DNA of 29,540 nucleotides from Kingella pumchi (GTDB lineage Bacteria > Pseudomonadota > Gammaproteobacteria > Burkholderiales > Neisseriaceae), in contig NZ_JAKOOW010000021.1 in assembly GCF_022288825.1 (NCBI RefSeq), positions 49,595 through 79,134 on the forward strand, written 5' to 3'. A program made the position numbers and the translations under genes. Numbering within the stretch: position 1 is the first letter of the stretch; the number at the start of each line of letters is the position of its first letter. The notes beneath the pieces are model-generated. The model ran no database searches, had not been told where the DNA came from, and saw only the letters and a list, made by a program, of their open reading frames with translations. Below are positions 7,623 through 15,543 of this stretch, one piece after another.

Positions 7623-9827
7623 GTGAACCCGTCCAAACTCTCCGCGCTAACGCTGGCGCTGCTTGCCGCCCACGCCGCAGCCGATTCCCCCGCCGATACC
7701 GTCCACAACCAAGACGGCGAACTGCAAACCGTCCACGTTTCCGGCAAAAAGAAACTCAAAGACGCTTATACCGTCTCCGAAATGTCCACCGCCACCGGTC
7801 TCAAGCTCGCGCCCAAAGACACGCCGCAATCCGTGAGCGTGATTACCCGCAAGCAGATGGATGATTTGGGCGCGACCACGCTGGAAGATGCGCTAAAGAC
7901 GACTACCGGCATGAACATTGTCCGCCGCGGCAACTACACCCAATTCCAATCACGCGGTTTCAATATCAATTCCATCACTACCAACGGTCTTGACTCCACC
8001 ATCTCCAGCCTTAGCGGCAACAACCTTCACACCGGCAAACAACTCACCGATACGGCTCTTTACGAGCGCGTAGAAGTCCTACGCGGCGGCAGCGGCCTGA
8101 AACAGGCGGGCAGCGAGCCGGGCGGATCGGTTAATGCCGTTTTAAAGCGACCGACTTCCCAGCCTTTGGCCGAATTTGAAGCACAAGCCAACCGTTGGGG
8201 CAAGGTGCGCGGCAGCGCCGACGTGTCCGGCGTATTGAGCACAGAACACGGCATCCGCGGGCGCATAGTCGGCGTATTGGAACGCGACCGCGGCTTCCGC
8301 ACCCACGACAAAGGCAGCAATGTCCTGCTGTTCGCCACTGCCGACAAATCTTTCGGCGACAATGACAAACTCACCGCCGGCATCACATACCACTACCAAA
8401 CCGACACTCCCGCCGGTTTCGGCCTGCCTTCCGACAATAATGGCAACGATCTGCGCCTGCCGCGCGACACCTTTTGGGGATCGGCTTGGGACAAAGGCCG
8501 CTACCGCAAGCTGCACACCTTTACCGAATGGGAGCACCGTTTCAACGACGATTGGAAGCTGACCGCCACCGCCGACTACAAACTCAACAAATCCTTAAGC
8601 GAGCAAGCCCAACTTTCCGGTGCGCGTGCCAATGTCGGCTCAGATGACGGCACCCTGCCGCTTGATTCCTTTTCCCGCCACAAGCGCGGCACCCGCCAAT
8701 GGTCGGCACGGCTCGAACTCGACGGCAAATACGCGCTCTTCAACCAACGACACGAGCTGTACGCCGCCTATACCTACTCGCACGAAAAATTCGATATCGA
8801 AATGCGCGAGCAGCCCACCGCCGGACGTTCGTTCAACCTGCACAGCTGGACGGGACACGAAATCCCCCGCCCCGACTGGAGCATTTTTGATTACCGCGAC
8901 TACCGCAACAGCAGCTATACCACCCACACCGCTACCCTTGCCAACCGCTTCAACTTCGGCCGCCTGCACCTCATCGCTGGCACGGGCTACCACCACTGGA
9001 AAAACGACTTCATCTGGTATCGCGACACCCGAAACGGCCAACCCGACTTTGCCGTGCGCAACCGGAGCGAATACCGCAAAGCCCGCTTCATCCCCTACGC
9101 CGCCCTCTCCTTCGACCTCAACCCGCACCACACGCTCTACGCCAGCTACACCAGCATTTTCCGCCACACCTCCGCCCGCGACGCCGACAACAAAGAGCTC
9201 AAACCCGTATTGGGCAACAGCTACGAAATCGGCTGGAAAGGCGCATGGCGCGAAGGCCGCCTGAACGCTTCCGTCGCCGCTTTTCAAACCGAAAAACACA
9301 ACGAACCCATCAACACCCGTATCCAGCACCCGGACACCAGAAGCTGGATTTACGAACCCGTGCGCATGCAAAGCCGGGGCATAGACGCCGAAATTGCCGG
9401 CAATCTCACCCCCAACTGGCACCTTTTTGCCGGCTATACCTACAATATCCGCAAATACACCAAAACCGCCGGCCGGCAGCAGCTTTTTGTTGAAGGTGCA
9501 GACTTCAGCCAGCACACACCCAAACATATGTTCCGCCTGCACACCGCTTACCGCCTGCCCGGTGCGGCTGCCAAATGGACGGTTAAAGGCGGTTTCAGCA
9601 GCCAGAGCAAACACCGCAGTTGGGACGTGCAGCAGCCACTCGGCGGCTATACGGTGTGGGATGCCGGAGTTCAGTATGAGCCGAACAAACACATGAAGCT
9701 CGCCCTCAATATCAACAACCTCACCAACAAGCGCTACTACGAAAATTACGAAGCCCGCACCAAAGGCTGGGGCTGGTTTTACGGCGAACCGCGCAACGTA
9801 ACGCTTAATTTCAAATGGACAATGTAG
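7623..9827 (+). CDS. TonB-dependent siderophore receptor (FhuE/FpvA/FoxA type)
   Basis: Outer-membrane gated beta-barrel importing a ferric chelate using TonB-ExbB-ExbD energy; 734 residues. The start is GTG at 7623 with AGGAG at 7611-7615. A short signal peptide (residues 1-20, ending AAHAAA) is followed by a TonB-box-like ELQTVHVSG (33-41), the plug domain with DTPQSVSVITRKQMDDLGA, QSRGFNINSI and YERVEVLRGGSGL...EPGGSVNAVLKRP, and a 22-strand barrel. The plug motifs place it in the siderophore receptor family rather than with haem or transferrin receptors; the ligand cannot be read. The barrel ends NFKWTM, with Met rather than an aromatic as last residue. The stop TAG is part of TAGGCAGCCTGAA, a DUS. 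The location next to a metal ABC ATPase suggests a metal-acquisition cluster. Confidence 0.93.
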   Translation: MNPSKLSALTLALLAAHAAADSPADTVHNQDGELQTVHVSGKKKLKDAYTVSEMSTATGLKLAPKDTPQSVSVITRKQMDDLGATTLEDALKTTTGMNIVRRGNYTQFQSRGFNINSITTNGLDSTISSLSGNNLHTGKQLTDTALYERVEVLRGGSGLKQAGSEPGGSVNAVLKRPTSQPLAEFEAQANRWGKVRGSADVSGVLSTEHGIRGRIVGVLERDRGFRTHDKGSNVLLFATADKSFGDNDKLTAGITYHYQTDTPAGFGLPSDNNGNDLRLPRDTFWGSAWDKGRYRKLHTFTEWEHRFNDDWKLTATADYKLNKSLSEQAQLSGARANVGSDDGTLPLDSFSRHKRGTRQWSARLELDGKYALFNQRHELYAAYTYSHEKFDIEMREQPTAGRSFNLHSWTGHEIPRPDWSIFDYRDYRNSSYTTHTATLANRFNFGRLHLIAGTGYHHWKNDFIWYRDTRNGQPDFAVRNRSEYRKARFIPYAALSFDLNPHHTLYASYTSIFRHTSARDADNKELKPVLGNSYEIGWKGAWREGRLNASVAAFQTEKHNEPINTRIQHPDTRSWIYEPVRMQSRGIDAEIAGNLTPNWHLFAGYTYNIRKYTKTAGRQQLFVEGADFSQHTPKHMFRLHTAYRLPGAAAKWTVKGGFSSQSKHRSWDVQQPLGGYTVWDAGVQYEPNKHMKLALNINNLTNKRYYENYEARTKGWGWFYGEPRNVTLNFKWTM

Positions 9828-9843
9828 GCAGCCTGAAAGGCAG

Positions 9844-9885
9844 AAAGCAGCCTGAAAACGGTAATCACGGTTTTCAGGCTGCTTT
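9844..9885. terminator. Inverted DUS pair after the receptor gene
   Basis: AAAGCAGCCTGAAAAC (9844-9859) and GTTTTCAGGCTGCTTT (9870-9885) form a perfect 16-bp stem with a 10-nt loop, 16 bases after the receptor stop and 39 bases before the next ATG. Likely terminator of the receptor transcript. Confidence 0.55.
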
Positions 9886-9924
9886 GGCGCGGGCGGCAAA
9901 CGGTATTCCGATCTTTTTCCTGCC

Positions 9925-11613
9925 ATGAAACTCATCCGGCAATTTCTCCGCCTTGCCCGCCCGTTTTGGGTGGGAAAAGCGCGCTGGCGCGAATGGCTGC
10001 TGCTGGCCGCCATCATCGCTTTTACCCTGTTTTCCACCACCGTCAGCGTGTGGATTGCGGCGTGGGACAAGCGTTTTTACGACGCGCTGGCGGCCTTCGA
10101 CGGCAAGGCAATGCCCGCGCTGATAATCGAATATATCGGCTATATGGCGATGATTATCGCCTGTATCGTCTGCGGCGACTGGCTGCAGAAGCGGCTGGTG
10201 TTCCGCTGGCGCACGCACCTGACGGCGCAGTTTGAGCGCGAATGGCTCGGCGGCCACAAGCATTACCGCCTGCAGCTTGGCGGCGAGCCGGACAACCCCG
10301 ACCAGCGTATCGCCGAAGACGTGTCGCTTCTGGCGGCGCAAAGCATCAGCCTGCTGCTGTCGTTTATCAACAATATCGCCAAATTCAGCGCGTTTGTCGG
10401 CGTGTTGTGGGGCTTGTCGGGCGTGCAGACCTTCGAGATTGGCGGCCGCAGCTTTACCGTACACGGCTATCTGGTGTGGGTGGCGCTGGCCTATTCCGCG
10501 CTCAGCACGCTGGCCGCGCATTTTGTCGGCCGCAAGCTCAAAGACCTCAATATCGAGCGCCAGCACCGCGAAGCCGACTACCGCGCCGCCCTGCTGCGCG
10601 TGCGCGACCATGCCGAGCAGGTGGCGTTTTACCACGGCGCGGAGGCCGAGCAAGGCCGTCTGAAACAGCGTTTCAAGCGCATCCGCGACAACTGGTTCCG
10701 CCTGACCAACTGCGAATTCCGTTACGGCACCTTTTGGGCGGGCTATGTGCGTATCAGCATTTTCATCCCCATCATCGCCACGCTGCCGATGTATTTGGCC
10801 AAAACGCTCACTTTCGGCGACATGATGCAGACGCGCACCTCGTTTGCCCGCATCCAAGACAGCTTCGGCTGGTTTACCGATGCCTACCGCCGTCTGGTCG
10901 AATGGGCGGCGGTAATCGAGCGTTTGGGCGGCTTTCAGGCTGCTTTGGACGATGCCGAACGGCACACCGGGCAGCCTGAAAGTCCGCTTTGCCCGCCCGA
11001 CAATGCGGATGATGCGGCCGGCTTTTTGCAGCTGGATGCCACCGCCGTCCACACCCCGCAGGGGCGGGCGATGCTGCGCCCCGTAAGCCTGAGTGCCCGC
11101 GCGCCCGAATGGCTGCTATTTGAAGGGAAAAGCGGCATCGGCAAATCCACCCTGTTGCGCGTGTTGGCCGGATTGTGGCCGTATCACGGCGGACATTACC
11201 GAATCGACGGCAGCCGCCTGTTTCTGCCGCAACGTCCCTACCTGCCCTACGACAGCCTGCGCGCCGTCGTCTGCTACCCCCACGCCGCCCGTGCTGACGA
11301 TGCCCTTATTCAGGCTGCTTTGGAGCAGGTGGGTCTGGGCAGCCTGAAACACCGTCTCGACGAAAAACAGGAATGGCACAGCCATCTCTCCGGCGGCGAA
11401 CAGCAGCGTCTCAGCCTCGCCCGCGCCCTGGTTTTCCGCCCGCAAATCCTGTTTCTCGACGAAGCCACCAACCAGCTTGACGACGCTTCCGCGCTCGAGC
11501 TGATGCAAACGCTCAAACGCGAGCTGCCCGATACTCTCGTTATCGGCATCAGCCACCAGCGCGACGTGCAGGCGCTGTTTGAACGGCGCATTACGCTGGA
11601 AGCGGCAGCCTGA
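9925..11613 (+). CDS. ABC transporter, fused permease-ATPase, YddA/SbmA-like (COG4178 type)
   Basis: 562-residue inner-membrane half-transporter with an N-terminal transmembrane domain and a C-terminal ATPase; it would work as a homodimer. The N-terminus shows the family pattern WREWLLLAAIIAFTLFSTTV...AAWDKRFYDALAAFD. The ATPase has Walker A around 399-408 (GKSGIGKSTLLRVLAGLWP), signature LSGGEQQRLSLARAL at about 488 and Walker B ILFLDEATNQLD at about 507-518, followed by ISHQRD with the switch histidine. Relatives include SbmA/BacA-associated peptide importers and vitamin B12 or siderophore-linked transporters; its place directly downstream of a siderophore receptor makes a siderophore role possible but not shown. 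The last three codons and stop (GCGGCAGCCTGA) are a near-DUS. No clear ribosome-binding site is visible. Confidence 0.88.
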   Translation: MKLIRQFLRLARPFWVGKARWREWLLLAAIIAFTLFSTTVSVWIAAWDKRFYDALAAFDGKAMPALIIEYIGYMAMIIACIVCGDWLQKRLVFRWRTHLTAQFEREWLGGHKHYRLQLGGEPDNPDQRIAEDVSLLAAQSISLLLSFINNIAKFSAFVGVLWGLSGVQTFEIGGRSFTVHGYLVWVALAYSALSTLAAHFVGRKLKDLNIERQHREADYRAALLRVRDHAEQVAFYHGAEAEQGRLKQRFKRIRDNWFRLTNCEFRYGTFWAGYVRISIFIPIIATLPMYLAKTLTFGDMMQTRTSFARIQDSFGWFTDAYRRLVEWAAVIERLGGFQAALDDAERHTGQPESPLCPPDNADDAAGFLQLDATAVHTPQGRAMLRPVSLSARAPEWLLFEGKSGIGKSTLLRVLAGLWPYHGGHYRIDGSRLFLPQRPYLPYDSLRAVVCYPHAARADDALIQAALEQVGLGSLKHRLDEKQEWHSHLSGGEQQRLSLARALVFRPQILFLDEATNQLDDASALELMQTLKRELPDTLVIGISHQRDVQALFERRITLEAAA

Positions 11614-11695
11614 AAAGCGGACAATCCGTTTTCAGGCAGCCTGCCCGATTATCCGAAGCAGCCTGAAAACCCAAAGGCAACCTGAAAGGAAAACC

Positions 11696-12046
11696 ATGAA
11701 CGCCGATACCGCCCAACAAACCCTCGATCACGCTCAAGCGCTCTACCGCCGCTGGCTGGAGCTGCTGCCCCGCTTGGAAGCCGCGCAACGCGAATGGCAG
11801 CAGGCGGAAGCCGTAATGACTGAGCTCGATGCCTTTTACGCCCGCGACTATCTGCCCTTGCGCGATGCCGAAGCGGCCGGGCTGCCCCTGTCGCTGCACA
11901 CCGCCGGCGAATACAGCGTGCTGAGCGAAGACGCAATCTTCGATGCTTTGGGCGATCGCCACCGGCTTGCCTGGCAGTGGCTGCGGCTGGCCACCGCCGC
12001 GCTCGATCCGCAAAACCAGGCCGAAGCCGGCGCGCCGCAAGAGTAG
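11696..12046 (+). CDS. DUF4298-like small acidic protein
   Basis: 116 residues with no signal peptide or membrane segment, so cytoplasmic. The stretch FYARDYLPLRDAEAAGLP followed by YSVLSEDAIFDALGDR resembles the DUF4298 pattern (…YLPL…GVLSEDAIYDLL…), a family without known function. It is mostly helical, with an N-terminal half rich in Gln/Leu/Arg and a disordered Ala/Pro tail. Start ATG at 11696 is preceded by GAAAGGAAAACC, a good ribosome-binding site adjoining a degenerate DUS. It follows the ABC transporter after 82 bp with DUS copies in between, and precedes a terminator-like hairpin, so it is probably transcribed with the transporter gene or alone. Confidence 0.75.
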   Translation: MNADTAQQTLDHAQALYRRWLELLPRLEAAQREWQQAEAVMTELDAFYARDYLPLRDAEAAGLPLSLHTAGEYSVLSEDAIFDALGDRHRLAWQWLRLATAALDPQNQAEAGAPQE

Positions 12047-12064
12047 CCGGCAAAACGCGGCAAA

Positions 12065-12094
12065 AGGCAGCCTGAAAGCCGTTTCAGGCTGCCT
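12065..12094. terminator. Inverted DUS pair upstream of frr
   Basis: AGGCAGCCTGAAA (12065-12077) and TTTCAGGCTGCCT (12082-12094) form a perfect 13-bp stem with a GCCG loop, just after the DUF4298-like gene. It marks a likely transcription-unit boundary. A second pair (12151-12159 with 12172-12180) lies closer to frr. Confidence 0.55.
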
Positions 12095-12100
12095 GCGCCC

Positions 12101-12129
12101 TTGCCGCTGCGGCCAAAGCGCGGTAGTAT
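12101..12129 (+). promoter_or_regulatory. Candidate promoter of the frr-uppS block
   Basis: TTGCCG (12101-12106) and TAGTAT (12124-12129) have a 17-base spacer and lie directly behind the terminator hairpin, about 75 bases before the frr ATG. Both hexamers are moderate matches. Confidence 0.4.
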
Positions 12130-12202
12130 CCGCCCGTTTATCTCTTATCGTTCAGGCAGCCCTGTTTCAGGCTGCCTGAAGACTGTTTGAAAAGGAAAAA
12201 CC

Positions 12203-12760
12203 ATGATTAAAGAAATCCAGTCCTCCGCCGAAGCGAAAATGCAGCGCTCGCTGGAAGTGCTGCAGGAAAACCTGGCCAAAGTCCGCACCGGCCGCGCCCA
12301 CACCGGCCTACTCGACCAAGTGGAAGTGGAATACTACGGCAGCCCGGTGCCGGTAAGCCAGGTGGCCAACGTAACCCTGCTCGATGCGCGCACCATCGGT
12401 GTGAAAGTGTATGAAAGCAATATGGTCGCCGCCGTGGAAAAAGCCATCCGCGATTCCAATCTGGGCTTGAACCCCGCCGCAATGGGCGACGTGATCCGCG
12501 TGCCGATGCCGATGCTCACCGAAGAGCGCCGCAAAGACCTGATCAAAGTGGTGCGCGGCGAAGTGGAAGAAGGCCGCGTTGCCATCCGCAACATCCGCCG
12601 CGATGCCAACGACCACATCAAAAAACTGCTCAAAGACAAAGAAATCCCCGAAGACGACGCCCGCCGCGGCGAAGAGTCGGTGCAAAAACTGACCGACAAA
12701 TACATCGCCGAAGCCGACAAAATGCTCGCCACCAAAGAAGAAGACCTGATGGCCATCTGA
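12203..12760 (+). CDS. frr: Ribosome recycling factor
   Basis: Splits post-termination ribosomes together with EF-G; cytoplasmic, 185 residues, exact family length. Diagnostic stretches are KVRTGRAH (26-33, containing the conserved RTGRA), YYGSPVPVSQVANV, and the domain I helix with LTEERRKDLIKVVRGEVEEG and AIRNIRRDAND. The start ATG is preceded by GAAAAGGAAAAACC. In Neisseria frr follows pyrH; here pyrH is not upstream in the window, so the left boundary of this conserved block has been rearranged. A strong intrinsic terminator follows immediately. Confidence 0.97.
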   Translation: MIKEIQSSAEAKMQRSLEVLQENLAKVRTGRAHTGLLDQVEVEYYGSPVPVSQVANVTLLDARTIGVKVYESNMVAAVEKAIRDSNLGLNPAAMGDVIRVPMPMLTEERRKDLIKVVRGEVEEGRVAIRNIRRDANDHIKKLLKDKEIPEDDARRGEESVQKLTDKYIAEADKMLATKEEDLMAI

Positions 12761-12763
12761 CAA

Positions 12764-12804
12764 ACGCGCCGCGGCCGGCAGCCTGCCCGCCGCGCCGTTT
12801 TTTT
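12764..12804 (+). terminator. GC-rich intrinsic terminator between frr and uppS
   Basis: GCGGCCGGC (12771-12779) pairs with GCCCGCCGC (12785-12793), with one C-C mismatch and a five-base loop, extended by GC-rich flanks with bulged bases, and followed by seven T residues (12798-12804). It is a good rho-independent terminator located 38 bases before the uppS ATG. Confidence 0.65.
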
Positions 12805-12842
12805 GTTTTCAGGCTGCCTGCCGCCGCACCGCAAGGAAAACC

Positions 12843-13589
12843 ATGAACAGCAGCACCCAAACCATTCCCGCCTACACACGGGTTCCGCGCCACGTTGCCG
12901 TGATTATGGACGGCAACGGCCGCTGGGCGAAAAAGCGCTTTCTGCCGCGCGTGATGGGGCACAAAAAAGGCCTGGACGCGCTGGAAGATTTGTGCCGCAC
13001 CTGCGCCGAAGCGGGCATCCCCTATCTGACCGTTTTCGCCTTTTCCACCGAAAACTGGCGCCGGCCAGCCGACGAAGTGTCGTTTCTGATGGGGCTGTTT
13101 CTGGCGGCGCTGCAGAAAAAAGTCGCCAAAATGCACAAAAACGGCCTGCGGCTGAAAGTGATCGGCGACCGCAGCCGCTTCCCCGCCGAAATCCAAGCCG
13201 GCATCCGCGATGCCGAAGCGCTCACCGCCGCCAACACCGGTCTCACACTCACCATCGCTGCCGACTACGGCGGCCGCTGGGACATCCTGCAGGCTGCCAA
13301 CGCACTGATTAAGGAAGGCAAAAGCGAAATCAGCGAAAGCGATTTGGCCGCCAAACTGATGCTCGCCGAAGCCCCCGAGCCGGATTTGTTTATCCGCACC
13401 GGCGGCGAAACCCGCATCAGCAACTTTATGCTCTGGCAGATGGCCTACGCCGAATTTTATTTCACCGACACCCTGTGGCCGGACTTCGACAGCCGCGAAA
13501 TGCACCGCGCGCTCGAGTCTTTTCAGCAGCGCGAACGCCGCTACGGCCGCACATCCGAGCAACTGCCGCCCGAACAGCAGCGCCCGTAG
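12843..13589 (+). CDS. uppS: Di-trans,poly-cis-undecaprenyl-diphosphate synthase (isoprenyl transferase)
   Basis: Makes undecaprenyl diphosphate, the lipid carrier for peptidoglycan and surface glycans, by cis-condensation of isopentenyl diphosphates onto farnesyl diphosphate; cytoplasmic, membrane-associated. It has 248 residues, normal length. The P-loop-like VAVIMDGNGRWAKKR contains catalytic D23; FAFSTENWRRP and the diphosphate-binding RTGGETRISNF (185-195) with MLWQMAYAEFYF are all intact. RBS AAGGAAAA precedes the ATG. It follows frr by 82 bp across an intrinsic terminator, and is followed by a 234-bp gap containing DUS copies and a palindromic repeat. Confidence 0.96.
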   Translation: MNSSTQTIPAYTRVPRHVAVIMDGNGRWAKKRFLPRVMGHKKGLDALEDLCRTCAEAGIPYLTVFAFSTENWRRPADEVSFLMGLFLAALQKKVAKMHKNGLRLKVIGDRSRFPAEIQAGIRDAEALTAANTGLTLTIAADYGGRWDILQAANALIKEGKSEISESDLAAKLMLAEAPEPDLFIRTGGETRISNFMLWQMAYAEFYFTDTLWPDFDSREMHRALESFQQRERRYGRTSEQLPPEQQRP

Positions 13590-13823
13590 TTTCAGGCTGC
13601 CCGCGCGATACAGGCAGCCTGAAAAAGCAGCCTGAAAAACGGTGTAGCAAAAACGGTTTTCCGCCTTTCAGGCAGCCTGAATGCGAAAACCATATGGTGC
13701 GCGGGGCGCACCAATCCTGCAACCAAGCGCAACTTAGCCGTTTGCGGCAGCCTGAAAGCCCGTTTTGCTGAAAAAATACTTTTCAGGCTGCCTGCCAACC
13801 GTCCACTTGATAAGGAGTCCGCC
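13590..13823. other. Gene-free spacer with DUS copies and a palindrome
   Basis: Holds several DUS copies (for example near 13611 and 13670), a fully palindromic ACCATATGGT (13689-13698) and TGGTGCGC-GGG-GCGCACCA (13695-13713), a relative of the repeat described at 22923. I see no small gene here. Confidence 0.6.
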
Positions 13824-14453
13824 ATGACCCAAGCCGACCGCTTTCCCGAATTTTTCGACCGCGCCCCGCAGCTCTTGATGCGCGACCCGCTGGCGCAGTT
13901 TCTCGGCGCCACGCCCGACGGCGTGATGGCCTACCGCTATCAGGACGCGGTTAAACTTGCCGGCCATTCCTGCCCCACCGTTGCAGGCGCCTATCTGATG
14001 GTGGTGAAAGGGCTCTCGGCGCTCTACGGCAGCGACATCCCCGAGCGCGGCGGCATCGAAGTGTTGATGCGCGACGGCCGCGACGAAGGCACCACCGGCG
14101 TGATCGCCAATGTTGCCATGCTGCTCACCGGCGCCGCGCCGGAAACCGGTTTTGCCGGCGTCGGCCCGATGCGCCTGTTCGGCCGCCGCGACCTACTCGC
14201 TTTCGGCAGCGGCGATGAGCGCGGCGAAATGCTGCTGCGCCGGCGCGATACCGGTGCTGCGGTTGCCGTGTCCTACAATCCGTCGATTGCGCCGTGGCCG
14301 GCTGAGATGCAGACGCTGATGCCGCTGGCGGTCAGCGGCCGCGCCGACGACGCCCAGCTCAAACGCTTCGGCGAAATCTGGCAGGAGCGCGTCGAAGCCG
14401 TGCTCACCAAGCTGGCCGACGACCCGCGCCTGGTTGTGGTCGAGAACGTCTGA
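13824..14453 (+). CDS. FmdE-family-like protein with GHSCP motif
   Basis: 209-residue cytoplasmic protein with a perfect ribosome-binding site (AAGGAG at 13813-13818). Its centre carries DAVKLAGHSCPTVAGAYLM (41-59), with H48 and C50 resembling the GHxCP metal-site motif of the FmdE family, named after an ORF in archaeal formylmethanofuran dehydrogenase operons. A second conserved-looking stretch is GGIEVLMRDGRDEGTTGVIANVAMLLTG (76-103). The C-terminal zinc ribbon seen in archaeal FmdE is missing: the whole protein has only one cysteine. No enzymatic activity can be assigned; a role in metal or molybdenum/tungsten cofactor handling is a guess from the family. It interrupts the uppS-cdsA adjacency usual in Neisseria and has DUS hairpins on both sides. 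Confidence 0.7.
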   Translation: MTQADRFPEFFDRAPQLLMRDPLAQFLGATPDGVMAYRYQDAVKLAGHSCPTVAGAYLMVVKGLSALYGSDIPERGGIEVLMRDGRDEGTTGVIANVAMLLTGAAPETGFAGVGPMRLFGRRDLLAFGSGDERGEMLLRRRDTGAAVAVSYNPSIAPWPAEMQTLMPLAVSGRADDAQLKRFGEIWQERVEAVLTKLADDPRLVVVENV

Positions 14454-14459
14454 AGCCGT

Positions 14460-14497
14460 TTTTCAGGCTGCCTGAACCGGCAAAAGCAGCCTGAAAA
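14460..14497. terminator. Inverted DUS pair between the FmdE-like gene and cdsA
   Basis: TTTTCAGGCTGC (14460-14471) and GCAGCCTGAAAA (14486-14497) form a 12-bp stem with a 14-nt loop right after the stop codon of the FmdE-like gene and 29 bases before cdsA. No U-tract follows. Confidence 0.45.
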
Positions 14498-14526
14498 CCC
14501 GTCCCAAACCAAACCGAAAGCCGAAT

Positions 14527-15324
14527 ATGCTCAAACAAAGAATCCTGACCGCCCTGGTGCTGCTGCCGCTGATGCTGGGCATGCTGTTTTACGCGCCCGC
14601 CGCGCTGTGGGCGGCGTTTGCCGCGCTGATTGCGCTGCTCGCGCTGTGGGAATACGGCCGCATGTGCCGCCTGAGCGAAAAGCAGTCCAACCGCTATCTG
14701 GCCGCCAGTGCGTTTTTTATGCTCACCGCCTATCTGGGCGGCTGGCAGCTGCCGCCCTTGATCTGGTTTTTGGTGCTGTTGGGCTGGCTGGCTGGCGCGC
14801 CGCTGTGGCTGCGCCGCAAATGGCCGCTGCCGCAACAGGGCAACGCCATGCTCTTGGGCTGGGGGCTGCTGCTGCCGTTTTGGTTTGCGCTGCTCGATTT
14901 GCGCCCCGATACCGCTGCCGCCCCCAAACTGCTGGCACTGATGGCGCTGGTGTGGCTGGCCGACGTGGCGGCTTATTTTGTCGGCCGCGCCTGCGGCAAA
15001 CGCAAGCTGGCGCCCGCCATCAGCCCGGGCAAAAGCTGGGAAGGCGCACTCGGCGGCGCGGCGGCGGTGCTGGTTTACGCCTGCTGGCTGCGCGGCAACG
15101 GCTGGCTGTTTGAGAACCTGTCGTGGCCGGCCACCGTGCTCGCGGCGCTGGTGCTGACTGTGGTCAGCATCGAAGGCGACCTGCTGGAGAGCTGGTTCAA
15201 ACGCAGCGCCGGCATCAAAGACAGCAGCAGCCTGCTGCCGGGTCACGGCGGCGTGTACGACCGCACCGACAGCCTGATCGCGGTGCTGGCGGTGTATGCC
15301 GCGGTACAAAACCTGTTTGGCTGA
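14527..15324 (+). CDS. cdsA: Phosphatidate cytidylyltransferase (CDP-diglyceride synthase)
   Basis: Integral inner-membrane enzyme converting phosphatidate and CTP into CDP-diacylglycerol, the branch point for phospholipid synthesis. 265 residues, with six or more hydrophobic helices (for example LTALVLLPLMLGMLFYAPAA at the N-terminus). The family signature is complete at 222-248: SWFKRSAGIKDSSSLLPGHG followed by GVYDRTD, including the KD and DR-D metal/substrate residues. Gene context uppS-cdsA-dxr is conserved in Neisseria, although foreign genes sit on both sides here. Confidence 0.96.
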   Translation: MLKQRILTALVLLPLMLGMLFYAPAALWAAFAALIALLALWEYGRMCRLSEKQSNRYLAASAFFMLTAYLGGWQLPPLIWFLVLLGWLAGAPLWLRRKWPLPQQGNAMLLGWGLLLPFWFALLDLRPDTAAAPKLLALMALVWLADVAAYFVGRACGKRKLAPAISPGKSWEGALGGAAAVLVYACWLRGNGWLFENLSWPATVLAALVLTVVSIEGDLLESWFKRSAGIKDSSSLLPGHGGVYDRTDSLIAVLAVYAAVQNLFG

Positions 15325-15543
15325 TACCGTGCCGGATGCCGCATGCGGGCGCAAACCATTGTGCGGCCAACGGATATTGTGTTACCCTTAACCGAAATTA
15401 ACAGCTTGCCGCGCATACGGAATTCTACCGCAAGCCTGATGTGGCGCCGCTTTGCCGCCTTTTTACGCCGCATCTGCCGCTGCCCAAGCGGACAAAACTT
15501 TACGCTTGAACCGTATGCGCTCCGGCAAAAGGAGAACAGGATT

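Noticed and set aside
8640..10070. 476-codon minus-strand open frame over the receptor and ABC transporter genes
   Set aside because: Spans two real plus-strand genes and an intergenic hairpin; composition is typical for an antisense frame.
13824..14453. Molybdenum-enzyme operon around the FmdE-like gene
   Set aside because: No molybdenum-cofactor, formate dehydrogenase or methanofuran gene is nearby; only the family resemblance is supported.
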